The translations under genes were made by a program, and so were the position numbers. The notes under the pieces are model-generated. The model was not told the origin of the DNA, ran no database searches, and worked only from the letters and a program-made list of their open reading frames with translations. Of a DNA stretch of 64,000 nt, positions 1 to 7,560 are shown piece after piece. The stretch is from Chelativorans sp. ZYF759 (GTDB taxonomy: Bacteria; Pseudomonadota; Alphaproteobacteria; Rhizobiales; Rhizobiaceae). The stretch is from contig NZ_WVVV01000006.1 of the NCBI RefSeq assembly GCF_012911015.1, positions 88,830 through 152,829 on the forward strand, read 5' to 3'. Within the stretch, counting starts at the first letter, position 1. The number at the start of each line of letters is the position of its first letter.

Positions 1-1732
1 CGCCGCGCACTTCGCCGCGGCGCCCGCCGGTATTCGCCGTGCCCTTGGCGTAGCCAGGCAGGCTTGCGCCCCACGGGCCCGCACCCAAATTCATGCCGCC
101 CCCGAAGAGCCCGCCCCCGAAGAGCCCCGCCAGCGGCCCTTTACCGAAAAGCGCCGCCTGCGCCACGACCTTGATCAGCGTGTTGAGCAGATTGTCGAGC
201 GCCTGGTTGCCGGTCTCGATCTTCGGCAGCAGCGCGTCGAAAGCGGATTCCGCCTGCTGCTGGAAGAACTGCGCCATCTCGGCCGCCTGCTGCATCGCGT
301 CGCGCTCGGCATGGATGGCCTCGATCAGCTGGCCGATCTTCTCGCGCTGCTCGTCCGTGGCCGCCGCCCCGGCCTGCCGCAGCGCATTGGCCTTGGCCCG
401 CTCGACATCGCTCAGGCCGAGAATGGCCAGCTCGTGTTCGAGGTTCTCGACCAGCTTGGCGACGGCCTCCGCCTCGCGCAGCGCCTGCTCTGCAGCGCGG
501 TCCCGCGGCGTGCGGCTAGCGCGCTCCGGCTTTGTCGGCAGTATGGTTTCGGGTTCGTCGGGCGATGCCGGCGCGGCGCGTGTTGGAGCGGATACACCGT
601 GCAAGCCGGACGTATAGGCCCGGATCAGCCTGTCGAGATGCCTTTCAGCCTCCTCGATCGCCGCCGCCGTTTCGCCCGCCTCAAAGCCCAAATCTTCGGC
701 ATTGCGCTGCATCTCGCGCAATTGATCGATGCGGCGCTGCGCGCTGGATACTTCGTTGGGGGCATCAAGCAGACCGGCTATCGTCGGGTTGCCAAGCGCC
801 GCGCCAAGTGGCGAGAAGGTAGCCAGCGCGGCCAGCTGCCGCCAGATCGAGTGCTGTGAGAGCTTATCCAGCTCGACCAGCACCTCCATGATCCTGGTCT
901 TGGCGTGTACGGAGAAGCTGCGCCAACCGGATTCCCACCGGTCGTCAAACTTTTCAGCCTTGCGCAACAGCTCTTCGTCGATAACGCCACCCGCCTCATT
1001 CGCGGCGTCTGCCATGTCATCGAGCGCAGCCTCACCCTTGCGAAGCGCATTGACAAAATCCAGACCTGCGCGGCCGAAGCCCTCCTGCGCAAGCACAAGC
1101 CTCTCTTGGTCCGAGCCGGCGCGGCGTATCAGTTCCGCGTATTCGCGCAACAGCTCATTGATGGGGCGAATGCGCCCCTCGTTGTCACGAAGCAAAACGC
1201 CATTCGCCTCGAGAATGTCTGCCAGGCGACCGCCATTCGTTGCGGCCTCGCCGATACGCCGCGAAAACTGCTCCATGGAGGATTCGAATTCGTTGGCCTC
1301 GACGCCAGCAAGCTTGAAACCGAACTGCAGCCGCTGGAAGTCGTCGGTAGCCAGCCCCACCCGATCAGCCGCCTTGGCCAGCGCCGACAGTTCCGAGACG
1401 GTCGACCGCGCATAGGCATAGAGCCGCTGCGCCGCGATCGTCAGGCCGGCGACACCCGCCACGGCAATTGCTGCAGCAGGCCCCACCTCGCGCAGCTGCT
1501 GGTTGAAGTTGGTGAACCGGCCGGCCACGCCCCCCAGCGGGCCTTCGATCATGCGCACCGTGCCGGCCAGCCGCTGCATGCCGCCCTGCACGTTGCGGTT
1601 GGCCGCGTTGAAGCGGTTCTGGATCGCGGTCGCCTGCCGGTTCGCCGTCCGCTCGGCCCTGGCCAGCTCGCGCTCGAACTGCGTCACCCGCGCCTCGAGC
1701 GCGACGACGAGGCGTTCCGAATCCTGTGCCAT
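1..1732 (-). CDS. Phage tail tape measure protein (3' end outside window)
   Basis: About 577 codons are visible and the frame runs off the left edge. The N-terminus (MAQDSERLVVALEARVTQFE) is helical and is followed by long alanine- and glutamate-rich coiled-coil stretches. A hydrophobic stretch lies near residues 145-165 and a glycine-rich segment (LFGGGLFGGG) near the truncation. This layout is typical of tape measure proteins, which set tail length and help DNA ejection. It sits directly downstream of the tail chaperone pair, the standard position. The ATG at 1732 lies one base after the chaperone-extension stop codon, suggesting coupled translation. The full length cannot be judged. Confidence 0.85.
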   Translation of the reverse strand, partial: MAQDSERLVVALEARVTQFERELARAERTANRQATAIQNRFNAANRNVQGGMQRLAGTVRMIEGPLGGVAGRFTNFNQQLREVGPAAAIAVAGVAGLTIAAQRLYAYARSTVSELSALAKAADRVGLATDDFQRLQFGFKLAGVEANEFESSMEQFSRRIGEAATNGGRLADILEANGVLLRDNEGRIRPINELLREYAELIRRAGSDQERLVLAQEGFGRAGLDFVNALRKGEAALDDMADAANEAGGVIDEELLRKAEKFDDRWESGWRSFSVHAKTRIMEVLVELDKLSQHSIWRQLAALATFSPLGAALGNPTIAGLLDAPNEVSSAQRRIDQLREMQRNAEDLGFEAGETAAAIEEAERHLDRLIRAYTSGLHGVSAPTRAAPASPDEPETILPTKPERASRTPRDRAAEQALREAEAVAKLVENLEHELAILGLSDVERAKANALRQAGAAATDEQREKIGQLIEAIHAERDAMQQAAEMAQFFQQQAESAFDALLPKIETGNQALDNLLNTLIKVVAQAALFGKGPLAGLFGGGLFGGGMNLGAGPWGASLPGYAKGTANTGGRRGEVRG

Positions 1733-1733
1733 G

Positions 1734-1913
1734 TCAGAACCCCGCTATGCCGAGCTGGGCGAGACGATCCTCGTCGATCTCGCGCCCCTTGGCCTTGTCG
1801 CCCTTGGAAAGAAGGTAGCCGTCGCGCGCGGCGAGGAATTCCCAGATGCTCATTCGGCCGATGTCGCAGCCGAAAATGCCGGTCCAGGCGTAGAAGCCGG
1901 AGAAGCGCCATTT
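1734..1913 (-). CDS. Tail assembly chaperone frameshift extension (gpT-like)
   Basis: This is the -1 frame that overlaps the end of the short chaperone. From position 1913 it encodes 59 residues ending in RLAQLGIAGF, with aromatic and acidic content (YAWTGIFGCD, MSIWEFLAARDG) typical of a folded T domain. There is no good start for a separate gene: the only in-frame ATG would give about 38 residues and has no ribosome site. A run of five A (RNA-sense G-AAA-AAT, 1910-1916) lies exactly where a one-base backward slip from codon 122 joins the frames. The predicted fusion is 181 residues. The slip motif is not a perfect canonical heptamer, so the mechanism is inferred. Confidence 0.6.
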   Translation of the reverse strand, partial: KWRFSGFYAWTGIFGCDIGRMSIWEFLAARDGYLLSKGDKAKGREIDEDRLAQLGIAGF

Positions 1914-2278
1914 TTCGCGCGGGAGCGGCGCCGGCCCGGCTTCGCCTCCCCCGCTTCCGACTCCCCCACCGGATCGTCTTCCATGCCGTAGAGCGCGGCC
2001 ATCATCACGGCCTGCGCGGTCATCACGGAAAGCTGCAGCGGCTCGTCCTCGACATGCTTCTTGACGAGACGCCGCGCCTCTTCCTTGTCCATCCCGCCGC
2101 CTTCGAGGCCGAGCCGGATGGGCTGGATCACGTCGTCGACGGTCCAGAGATTGGCCGACAGCCGCTTGAGCACCAGCGGCGGCCCGGCATCGCACTTGTC
2201 CTGCAGCGCACGCAGGAGTTCGATGGTGAGCAGGAAGCTGTGCTCCCCGCCCGCCCAGGTCAGATCGAGGCCGCGCAT
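1850..2278 (-). CDS. Tail assembly chaperone, short form (gpG-like, GTA gp10 family)
   Basis: This 142-residue protein begins MRGLDLTWAGGEHSFLLTIE, the beta-hairpin start of the gene-transfer-agent gp10 / phage tail chaperone family. A further conserved core contains WTVDDVIQPIRLGLEGGG. The family coats the tape measure during tail assembly and is absent from the virion. Its ATG overlaps the tail tube stop codon (TGATG), so translation is probably coupled. The last 20 or so residues are low-complexity (Pro/Ala/Ser), as expected where a programmed frameshift leads most ribosomes to a dispensable tail. A second frame continues the product; see the extension entry. Confidence 0.75.
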   Translation of the reverse strand: MRGLDLTWAGGEHSFLLTIELLRALQDKCDAGPPLVLKRLSANLWTVDDVIQPIRLGLEGGGMDKEEARRLVKKHVEDEPLQLSVMTAQAVMMAALYGMEDDPVGESEAGEAKPGRRRSRAKNGASPASTPGPAFSAATSAE

Positions 2279-2748
2279 CAGGGTGCCGGCTTCGTGGTCA
2301 CGTCCGGCACGCCATCGAATTGGATATCGATCTCGGCGGTTACCTTCGTGCCCTTAGTGCGGCCATTGTTGAGGTTCACCAGCAGGGCCGGCCCGCTCTC
2401 CTCATAGATGTCGCCGGTCTCGCCTTCCGCCTCGACCTTCTTGTTCCGAATGCGCGCGTTGAGTGTCGCGCTCGTCCGCCACCAGTTCATCATCTTCTGG
2501 TGGCTTTGCAGAGCCCAGGAGCCCGTGGCCGATATGCTCACCTCCTGGCTTCGCACCTGCTTCTCGATCGACAGTGGTAGGCTCTCGTCGTCGCAGTCGG
2601 GGACTTCGGACGTATCCACATTGGAGGTGCGGTTGATCGTGACGTCGATCATGCCGCAGATCGGCGTGAAGACGCCTTCATCGGAGACGGGATCGAACTC
2701 GACCTCGAGCACCATTTCTTCAAAATTGGCAGTCTTTGCACGTGCCAT
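2278..2748 (-). CDS. Phage major tail tube protein
   Basis: This 156-residue protein comes immediately before the tail chaperones, the usual tail tube position. It has a beta-rich pattern with a conserved-looking SATGSWALQSHQ segment and ends DIQFDGVPDVTTKPAP, like GTA gp9-type tail tube proteins. I start it at the ATG at 2748 (MARAKTANFEE) because a GGAGAG ribosome site lies 8-10 bases upstream. An in-frame ATG five codons earlier sits on that ribosome site. The stop overlaps the next start by one base. Confidence 0.75.
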   Translation of the reverse strand: MARAKTANFEEMVLEVEFDPVSDEGVFTPICGMIDVTINRTSNVDTSEVPDCDDESLPLSIEKQVRSQEVSISATGSWALQSHQKMMNWWRTSATLNARIRNKKVEAEGETGDIYEESGPALLVNLNNGRTKGTKVTAEIDIQFDGVPDVTTKPAP

Positions 2749-2817
2749 GATAGTTCTCTCCATGCGGGAAGAGGCCGGTGAGCCACCAGCCGGGTTGAAA
2801 GGGCGTCATGCCCGCTC

Positions 2818-3036
2818 TCAGGTGATGGGCGTGTTCCCGCCCGGGGCGCGCTGGAATGCGCGTTTCTGTTGCGCCGTCGGGCTCTTCGCCCGCTCGGCCG
2901 CGCCGGCCTTGACGGCGGCATCGATGATGGGCCCCGGAAACTGCTGCGGCACCGGCTTAGGCTTCACGGTGATGCAGACCGCCCGCGCCGGGCGAAAATC
3001 GAAATTGAACTGCCGGTGAAAGATCGCCCAGGGCAT
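2818..3036 (-). CDS. Small phage protein of unknown function
   Basis: A 72-residue protein starting MPWAIFHRQFNFDFRPARAV, rich in Pro, Arg and aromatics at the N-terminus and in Ala, Lys and Gln at the C-terminus. Its ATG overlaps the stop of the upstream small gene (TGATG), so it belongs to the tail morphogenesis operon. It lies between the DUF3168-type protein and the tail tube. I recognise no domain. The operon position suggests a minor structural or assembly role, which is inference only. Confidence 0.55.
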   Translation of the reverse strand: MPWAIFHRQFNFDFRPARAVCITVKPKPVPQQFPGPIIDAAVKAGAAERAKSPTAQQKRAFQRAPGGNTPIT

Positions 3037-3239
3037 CAGACGGCCTCGCCGCTTTCGCTGAAGAACTTCAGGCCATGGCGTCCGATGAAGCAGCCCTGCT
3101 TGGAGAGGAATTCGTCGAGGCGGTCGTCATCCTCATCAAGCACCAGCGCTGCCGTCCAGATAAAAGCCTGAAGCAACCATATGTAGGGCCGGACCCACCA
3201 GCGTAGCCGCACCGTGAGCGTCAGGTTCGTTTGTGCCAT
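3036..3239 (-). CDS. Small phage protein with one hydrophobic helix
   Basis: A 67-residue protein with a Trp/Tyr-rich segment (WWVRPYIWLLQAFIWTAAL, residues 13-32) that could be one membrane or amphipathic helix, followed by an acidic run (LDEDDDRLDEF). The ATG at 3239 overlaps the upstream TGA by one base, and its own stop overlaps the next start the same way. An in-frame TTG one codon earlier is a less likely start. I do not recognise the family; a tail-assembly accessory is the contextual guess. Confidence 0.5.
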   Translation of the reverse strand: MAQTNLTLTVRLRWWVRPYIWLLQAFIWTAALVLDEDDDRLDEFLSKQGCFIGRHGLKFFSESGEAV

Positions 3240-3649
3240 CAATCCGTCTCCTCGATCAGCGCCTGCACCGTCACTACGCCATGCGTGGTCAGCGGGTCGG
3301 GATCGCCAAGGATGCGCCGGAAGGTCACGCGGATCTGCACCAGCGCGTTTTCCGCGAGTTCAAGATCCTTCTCGTGCAGCGCCGCCTTCACCCGGTCGAC
3401 CAGTCGCCGGCAATGCACCATGCCGACGCGCCGCGACCAGCAGTCGATCTGAAATGTGTGCTCCCCGCCGACGATGCATTCGGCATCGTCCTCGACCACG
3501 TCGGAAGGCCCGAAGCTGATATACTGGTTGGCCGTCCCCCACGGCTTTTCCGGCACCCGGTCGTAGATGCCATTCACCTCCGCCATCACTTCCGTGTCAG
3601 CCGTGAGCGTGTCCAGGATCAGCTTCTGCAGTTCGGCCGAGGCACTCAT
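3239..3649 (-). CDS. DUF3168-type tail completion protein
   Basis: A 136-residue protein beginning MSASAELQKLILDTLTADTE, with IYDRVPEKPWGTANQYISFG in the first third and a hydrophobic core (HTFQIDCWSR). This is the shape of the DUF3168 family, known from HK97-type phages and gene transfer agents as a tail terminator or completion factor. It follows the HK97 gp10-like gene with a four-base ATGA overlap, which fixes the start at 3649. Family assignment is from recognisable motifs and gene order. Confidence 0.7.
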   Translation of the reverse strand: MSASAELQKLILDTLTADTEVMAEVNGIYDRVPEKPWGTANQYISFGPSDVVEDDAECIVGGEHTFQIDCWSRRVGMVHCRRLVDRVKAALHEKDLELAENALVQIRVTFRRILGDPDPLTTHGVVTVQALIEETD

Positions 3650-4086
3650 CCTTGCATCGCCTCCTTCACGCCCTTGCGGATGGCCCGCTTGATACGGTTG
3701 GCTGATCGCTTCTTGTTCAGCCGATAGGCCGGGAAGAAGAAGGGCTGCGCCGCCATGGCCTGTGTTCCGAATTCGATGAACCGCACATAGAAGCCCTGGT
3801 CGTAATTGTTGTTGCCGCGGATCCCGGCATAGATCGTGATCTTCATGGTGCCGGCGCCGACCGGGGCCGATGAGCCGACGACGACGGCACCCTCCGGCGC
3901 ATCGCCCCAGGTCCATCCGATGCTGTCGCGCAGCCGCCCCGTCTTCACCGGCACGAGCTGCCGCATGGACTTGACGATCTCCTCGGCGCTCTTCTCCATC
4001 GCCTGCCGGGTGACGGCCTTCGCGCGCTGCGGGATCGATTGTGTTAGCTTGCGCTTCAACCGATCGAGACCCTGGACTTTTGCCAT
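3646..4086 (-). CDS. HK97 gp10-like head-tail protein
   Basis: A 146-residue basic protein starting MAKVQGLDRLKRKLTQSIPQ. It has the characteristic LVPVKTGRLRDSI segment (residues 45-57), then a beta region and a C-terminal YVRFIEFGTQAMAAQPFFFP motif typical of the HK97 gp10 / putative tail component family. It acts at the head-tail joint in related phages. It overlaps the downstream DUF3168 gene by four bases. Its 5' end overlaps the start of a rightward gene by two bases; see the entry at 4085. Confidence 0.82.
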   Translation of the reverse strand: MAKVQGLDRLKRKLTQSIPQRAKAVTRQAMEKSAEEIVKSMRQLVPVKTGRLRDSIGWTWGDAPEGAVVVGSSAPVGAGTMKITIYAGIRGNNNYDQGFYVRFIEFGTQAMAAQPFFFPAYRLNKKRSANRIKRAIRKGVKEAMQG

Positions 4087-4396
4087 GATCGAAATGCTCT
4101 TCGTTGGAGGATGCGTCGCGACGGCCGCGATGTTCCCGCTGGAAATCGAAAATGTTCGCCGCGAGGGTGACCGGACCATCACCCTGGTCAGGGCCGAGAA
4201 CCGCTCCGACTGCGCCATCGACCGTATTATGTTCGAGTGCACCTATCGAAACGAAGCGGGTGAGGCCCTGACGCTAGCCCGTGGCCGTGTACGCTTGTTG
4301 GCTCCGGGCACAGCCGGATACGATGAGGTGCCGATGACGATGGTGGGCCTGCATTCGGTTTCATGTAGACCGACGACGGTTCAGGATGCGCCCTAG
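4085..4396 (+). CDS. Rightward exported protein inside the head operon (moron-like)
   Basis: This is a 103-residue open frame on the opposite strand to every neighbouring structural gene, filling the only real gap in the head-tail operon. It starts with a signal-peptide-like stretch (MIEMLFVGGCVATAAMFPLE), followed by a mixed beta-type body with four cysteines after the leader. Third codon positions are GC-rich, as in a genuine coding frame. Its start overlaps the gp10-like gene by two bases and its end overlaps the adaptor gene by four. No strong ribosome site is visible and a second ATG lies three codons in. I do not recognise the family; cargo expressed in the lysogen is the likely class. 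Confidence 0.6.
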   Translation: MIEMLFVGGCVATAAMFPLEIENVRREGDRTITLVRAENRSDCAIDRIMFECTYRNEAGEALTLARGRVRLLAPGTAGYDEVPMTMVGLHSVSCRPTTVQDAP

Positions 4397-4767
4397 GCCG
4401 GCTGCCCTTCCTCGATCCTGAGCCAGACCCACTTGCGGTCGGTCACGGCATCAACGTCACTGATGGCATAGACCGTGCCGGTCCAGACCGACGGATCATC
4501 GTTCGTCCACTCGCCGCTGCGGACGTCGCGCGCCCGCCAGTCCGTCGTGATGGCACATGTCTGGCTGTCCTTGCGCAGCTTCACCCGGATGATCGAGCGC
4601 CCTTCGAGCCGCGCCGCCATCACAGCTTCGTTGCCCCGCTCATAGGTGAGCCCGGCCGCGCGATCGAACTGCTCGACCCACTGTTCGCCGACCGTGTTAC
4701 CGTAGCCGTCATCGACTGCCTCGCGCCGATCGAACGCCAGCCGATGCCGCAGCTCCCCCGCGCCCAT
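4393..4767 (-). CDS. Phage head-tail adaptor (SPP1 gp16 / HK97 gp9 family)
   Basis: A 124-residue protein starting MGAGELRHRLAFDRREAVDD, with GYGNTVGEQWVEQF early and IIRVKLRKDSQ in mid-protein. This is the classic layout of the head-tail joining proteins that plug or extend the portal-connector channel. The ATG overlaps the preceding connector gene's stop by one base, which fixes the start. It is followed by the gp10-like gene after the inserted rightward gene. Confidence 0.78.
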   Translation of the reverse strand: MGAGELRHRLAFDRREAVDDGYGNTVGEQWVEQFDRAAGLTYERGNEAVMAARLEGRSIIRVKLRKDSQTCAITTDWRARDVRSGEWTNDDPSVWTGTVYAISDVDAVTDRKWVWLRIEEGQPA

Positions 4768-5354
4768 CAGGCTAGCACCTTCCCGCGGCGATGCTCTGCG
4801 ACGATTGCCTCGAACCCAAGTGGAAATTCGGACACGATGTTGCCGACATTGACGGCTTCGCGGTTCTCGTATCGGTGGCCAACCAGAAGGCAGACAGCAT
4901 CGATCAGGTCCGGCGCCACATTCGCGGCATCGACCTCGCCGAGCACGTAATTCACCTTCACGGCCCCGATGACATGATGTGTGGCAGGCCAGAACTTGCC
5001 GACCGCTGGCACGATGCGCACTGGCTCGCAATCCACGTCGACACGATAGGCATCATGATCGAGCGTCTGCTGCTCCCCGGCAGGATCGACATAGGTGATT
5101 GATGTGACGCTCTTGATGGGCGCGCCTGGCAGGATGATCGTGTGTGGAAAGGCATCCATGGACTTGCGCCAGGCCTGCTCCATCATGGCAAAGCCGATAC
5201 CGTTCGGGCCGTCGATGCGTGCAATGGCACCCTTCAGCAGATCGGTCAGCAGATCGTCGTCGTCATCATGGTCCACCCGAAGCCGCGACTTCAGCTTGGC
5301 GAGCGTGAGCAGTTCACCGGTCGGCTTTTGAACGATGGAAACACCATTCCACAT
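4767..5354 (-). CDS. Phage gp6-like head-tail connector
   Basis: A 195-residue protein with an all-helical N-terminal half (LLTLAKLKSRLRVDHDDDDD, then LLTDLLKGAIARID) and a DAVCLLVGHRYENREAV segment, both typical of gp6-like connector proteins that dock on the portal ring. It follows the capsid and a small protein in the order usual for HK97-type phages. The stop overlaps the next ATG by one base. The RYENREAV motif near residue 162 is a family hallmark. Confidence 0.8.
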   Translation of the reverse strand: MWNGVSIVQKPTGELLTLAKLKSRLRVDHDDDDDLLTDLLKGAIARIDGPNGIGFAMMEQAWRKSMDAFPHTIILPGAPIKSVTSITYVDPAGEQQTLDHDAYRVDVDCEPVRIVPAVGKFWPATHHVIGAVKVNYVLGEVDAANVAPDLIDAVCLLVGHRYENREAVNVGNIVSEFPLGFEAIVAEHRRGKVLA

Positions 5355-5356
5355 GA

Positions 5357-5587
5357 TCAGATCTTCTTGCCGCTCTTGCGATTGGGACGATTTGCGCCGC
5401 CCGGGCGACCGTCCCCGTTGCGGTCGAACGCCGCGAACTCCGGCGATACCCCGTCCCGCACCGGTACAGCTTGCGGAGGATCGGCCTCGAACATGCGCTT
5501 GGCCTCGACATCAGAGACTTCGATCACGTCGCCGGGCGAGTATGCGCCGGCAGGACCGGCGCGAGAGACAAGGAGTTGGATTTTCAT
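5357..5587 (-). CDS. Small phage protein between capsid and connector
   Basis: A 76-residue protein: an N-terminal beta-type segment (MKIQLLVSRAGPAGAYSPGD) ending EADPPQAVPVRD, then a hydrophilic Gly/Asn/Lys tail. It ends two bases before the connector gene. Short proteins of this kind are common directly after HK97-type capsid genes and are usually unassigned. The first 45 residues look like one small domain; I cannot assign a function. Confidence 0.6.
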   Translation of the reverse strand: MKIQLLVSRAGPAGAYSPGDVIEVSDVEAKRMFEADPPQAVPVRDGVSPEFAAFDRNGDGRPGGANRPNRKSGKKI

Positions 5588-5650
5588 TGCTGCTCTCCTT
5601 CGGTTTTGAGAGCGGGCGGCCGAAGCCGCCCGCCTTGCAAAGCCGAATTT

Positions 5651-6922
5651 TCAGGCCATGATCATGTGCTTGACGGCTGCCGTGTTGAGTAGCTCCCCGT
5701 CGAAGCGCTTGAAGCCGACCATGCCGATTTGGAAATTCTCGGCATACCGCTCACGCAGGGTCAGCACCGTGAAGCCGCGCACCTTGCGCACCACGTAGCG
5801 GCTGTGATCGCCGAAGATGATCGGCTTGGTGCCGGTCGCGATGCTGGCCATCGCCTGGTTGACGGAATACGCATGAGCCAGCAGCCGGTCGGGCTCGCCG
5901 GCACGGACGTCGCCCATCTGCCAAAGATAGTTGCCCTGCCCATCCTTCAGCTTGCGGATGGTGGCAAGCGTGGTGTCGCTGAACTGCCAGCGGCATCGCG
6001 GCGAGGAGCGATAGGCCGGATCGACCGAATGCAGCAGGTCGATGATCTCATCCGAAGTAATGGCCGTCGCCGATGCTGCCGTCTTGCCCAGCGAGGAGGC
6101 CGTCACAATGCCGTGCGGCTGATTGGTTCCGGTACCGGTCGTGAGCACGGCATTCGCCCTGCGCCCAAGACGCTCCCCGAACAAGTCGTTCATCAGCGCC
6201 TCGACATCGAAGGCCGAGTCCTGAAGCAGTTCGTAGGGAATGCGGACGATCTTGGTATCGTACACATAGGCATCGAGCGCCTTTTCCCCGAACACGACAT
6301 CGCCAGAGCCGTCATCCGTCGCCGGATCGTTCTCGTCCTTCAGTTCGCCGTTCTGGCTGGTGTCGTCGACAGTCGGCCACGGCAGATGATTACCGCTGGA
6401 GGTGACCAACTCGCGAACGATGTCGGCGTCCCACATCGGACCCCAGGCGGCCATGGCCTTGTCAATCTCGCCGGAAAATCCTTCCGGAACAGTGTAGCCA
6501 CCTGCGGCGTCTGTGGTCGTGGCCTGAGCGCGCACCTCTTCAGGCACATCGGCACGACCCTGCAGCAGGATCGAGCGCTCCTCGCCCGACAGCGATGCAG
6601 CGCCGAAGCGGATCGCCTTTGCGAAGACGTCCTTGTACTCCGGCGGCGTCTCGTCACCGCCGTTGCCGCGCGCTTCGCCGTCATCGCCGCGCGGACGGCG
6701 CGGATCGCCCTCGTTGGCGCGGGCCTCTGCCTCTTCGAGCTTCTTCATTCGCTCGATCTTCTCGCCGAGCTTGTCGTACTCGGCCATCATGGCATCGAAC
6801 TCGCGTTCGATCTCGGCGGCACGCTCAGCCGGCGTGTCGTCCTTGATCTCTTCGAACTTCGCGCGAGCGTTTGTGGCAATACGTGCCTGCTGCTCGCGCA
6901 GCTCCTTGAGCTGTACGGACAT
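5651..6922 (-). CDS. Phage major capsid protein, HK97 family
   Basis: A 423-residue protein. The first 100 or so residues are a charged coiled coil (LKELREQQARIATNARAKFE), the delta/scaffolding domain. The HK97 fold follows, with GGYTVPEGFSGEI, the TTGTGTNQPHGIV loop and a C-terminal RFDGELLNTAAVKHMIMA. The upstream protease gene would remove the delta domain during maturation. AGGAG lies 6-7 bases before the ATG. The length fits the family. Confidence 0.93.
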   Translation of the reverse strand: MSVQLKELREQQARIATNARAKFEEIKDDTPAERAAEIEREFDAMMAEYDKLGEKIERMKKLEEAEARANEGDPRRPRGDDGEARGNGGDETPPEYKDVFAKAIRFGAASLSGEERSILLQGRADVPEEVRAQATTTDAAGGYTVPEGFSGEIDKAMAAWGPMWDADIVRELVTSSGNHLPWPTVDDTSQNGELKDENDPATDDGSGDVVFGEKALDAYVYDTKIVRIPYELLQDSAFDVEALMNDLFGERLGRRANAVLTTGTGTNQPHGIVTASSLGKTAASATAITSDEIIDLLHSVDPAYRSSPRCRWQFSDTTLATIRKLKDGQGNYLWQMGDVRAGEPDRLLAHAYSVNQAMASIATGTKPIIFGDHSRYVVRKVRGFTVLTLRERYAENFQIGMVGFKRFDGELLNTAAVKHMIMA

Positions 6923-6972
6923 GGTAGTCTCCTGATCTGGGTTGGTGATGAATAGGCCGCAGCAGGCAGCTG

Positions 6973-7560
6973 TCAGCCGTTCTCTCGCTCCCGAAGAGCA
7001 AGGTCCATTTTCATGCGGACGCGTTTCTGCGCCGCATGGAAATTCTCGGTCCTGCGCACCTGTTCACGGTGCTGCTTCAGGCTTCGAAGCCCGATCTCGG
7101 TTCCGTCGTAAGCGGGCATCGTGACGATGGACACATCCAGCAATTCGACCTCCTCAACCTTTCGCAGCGGCGGATCCTGCGTGTCGTCCCACTTCTGCCG
7201 TTTGGCCTTGAAGGCGAAGCTCATCTTGGACAGGTCGCCTCGCTTCATTTTCGGCACGATGCGCTGAACATCAGGATCATCTGGATCGAGCACCGTCTCC
7301 ATGCGGAGGCCCTTGCTGTCTTCGATCAGCGTCAGGGTGCCCGACTTGCTGCGCGCCAGTGGCAGCCCCGAATGCTGGATCAGAAAGGGCACGTCGTCGC
7401 GACCGATCGCTTCCCTGAACGCGCCGGGAGTGATGATCTCACGGAACAGGCCGGCAATGTCCGCCTCCTCGTTGAACACGGCGGCGTAGCCGGAGACCCG
7501 GATGCCGTCATCCTCGTCCCGGATTTCGGCGGGAATGCCGCCGCGGATTTCACGCGTCAT
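6973..7560 (-). CDS. HK97-family prohead protease
   Basis: This protein of about 195 residues opens MTREIRGGIPAEIRDEDDGI, then GYAAVFNEEADI and the VPFLIQHSGLPLARSKSGTL segment, which supplies the catalytic His region. LLDVSIVTMPAYDGTEIGLR carries the Ser/Thr-type end of the S78 family core. The enzyme cleaves capsid delta domains in the prohead. I chose the ATG at 7560 because AGGAG is spaced correctly for it; two upstream ATG/GTG-type starts are too close to that site. It overlaps the 3' end of the portal gene by 11 bases. Confidence 0.88.
   Translation of the reverse strand: MTREIRGGIPAEIRDEDDGIRVSGYAAVFNEEADIAGLFREIITPGAFREAIGRDDVPFLIQHSGLPLARSKSGTLTLIEDSKGLRMETVLDPDDPDVQRIVPKMKRGDLSKMSFAFKAKRQKWDDTQDPPLRKVEEVELLDVSIVTMPAYDGTEIGLRSLKQHREQVRRTENFHAAQKRVRMKMDLALRERENG

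Noticed and set aside
1684-1911. Third-frame open reading frame (MALLRLL...) at the chaperone junction
   Set aside because: It overlaps both the frameshift extension and the tape measure start and is Arg/Leu-rich without any fold; it is a by-product of the other two frames.
905-2407. A 500-codon plus frame over tape measure, chaperones and tail tube
   Set aside because: Antisense to recognisable phage genes; no domain and no ribosome site.
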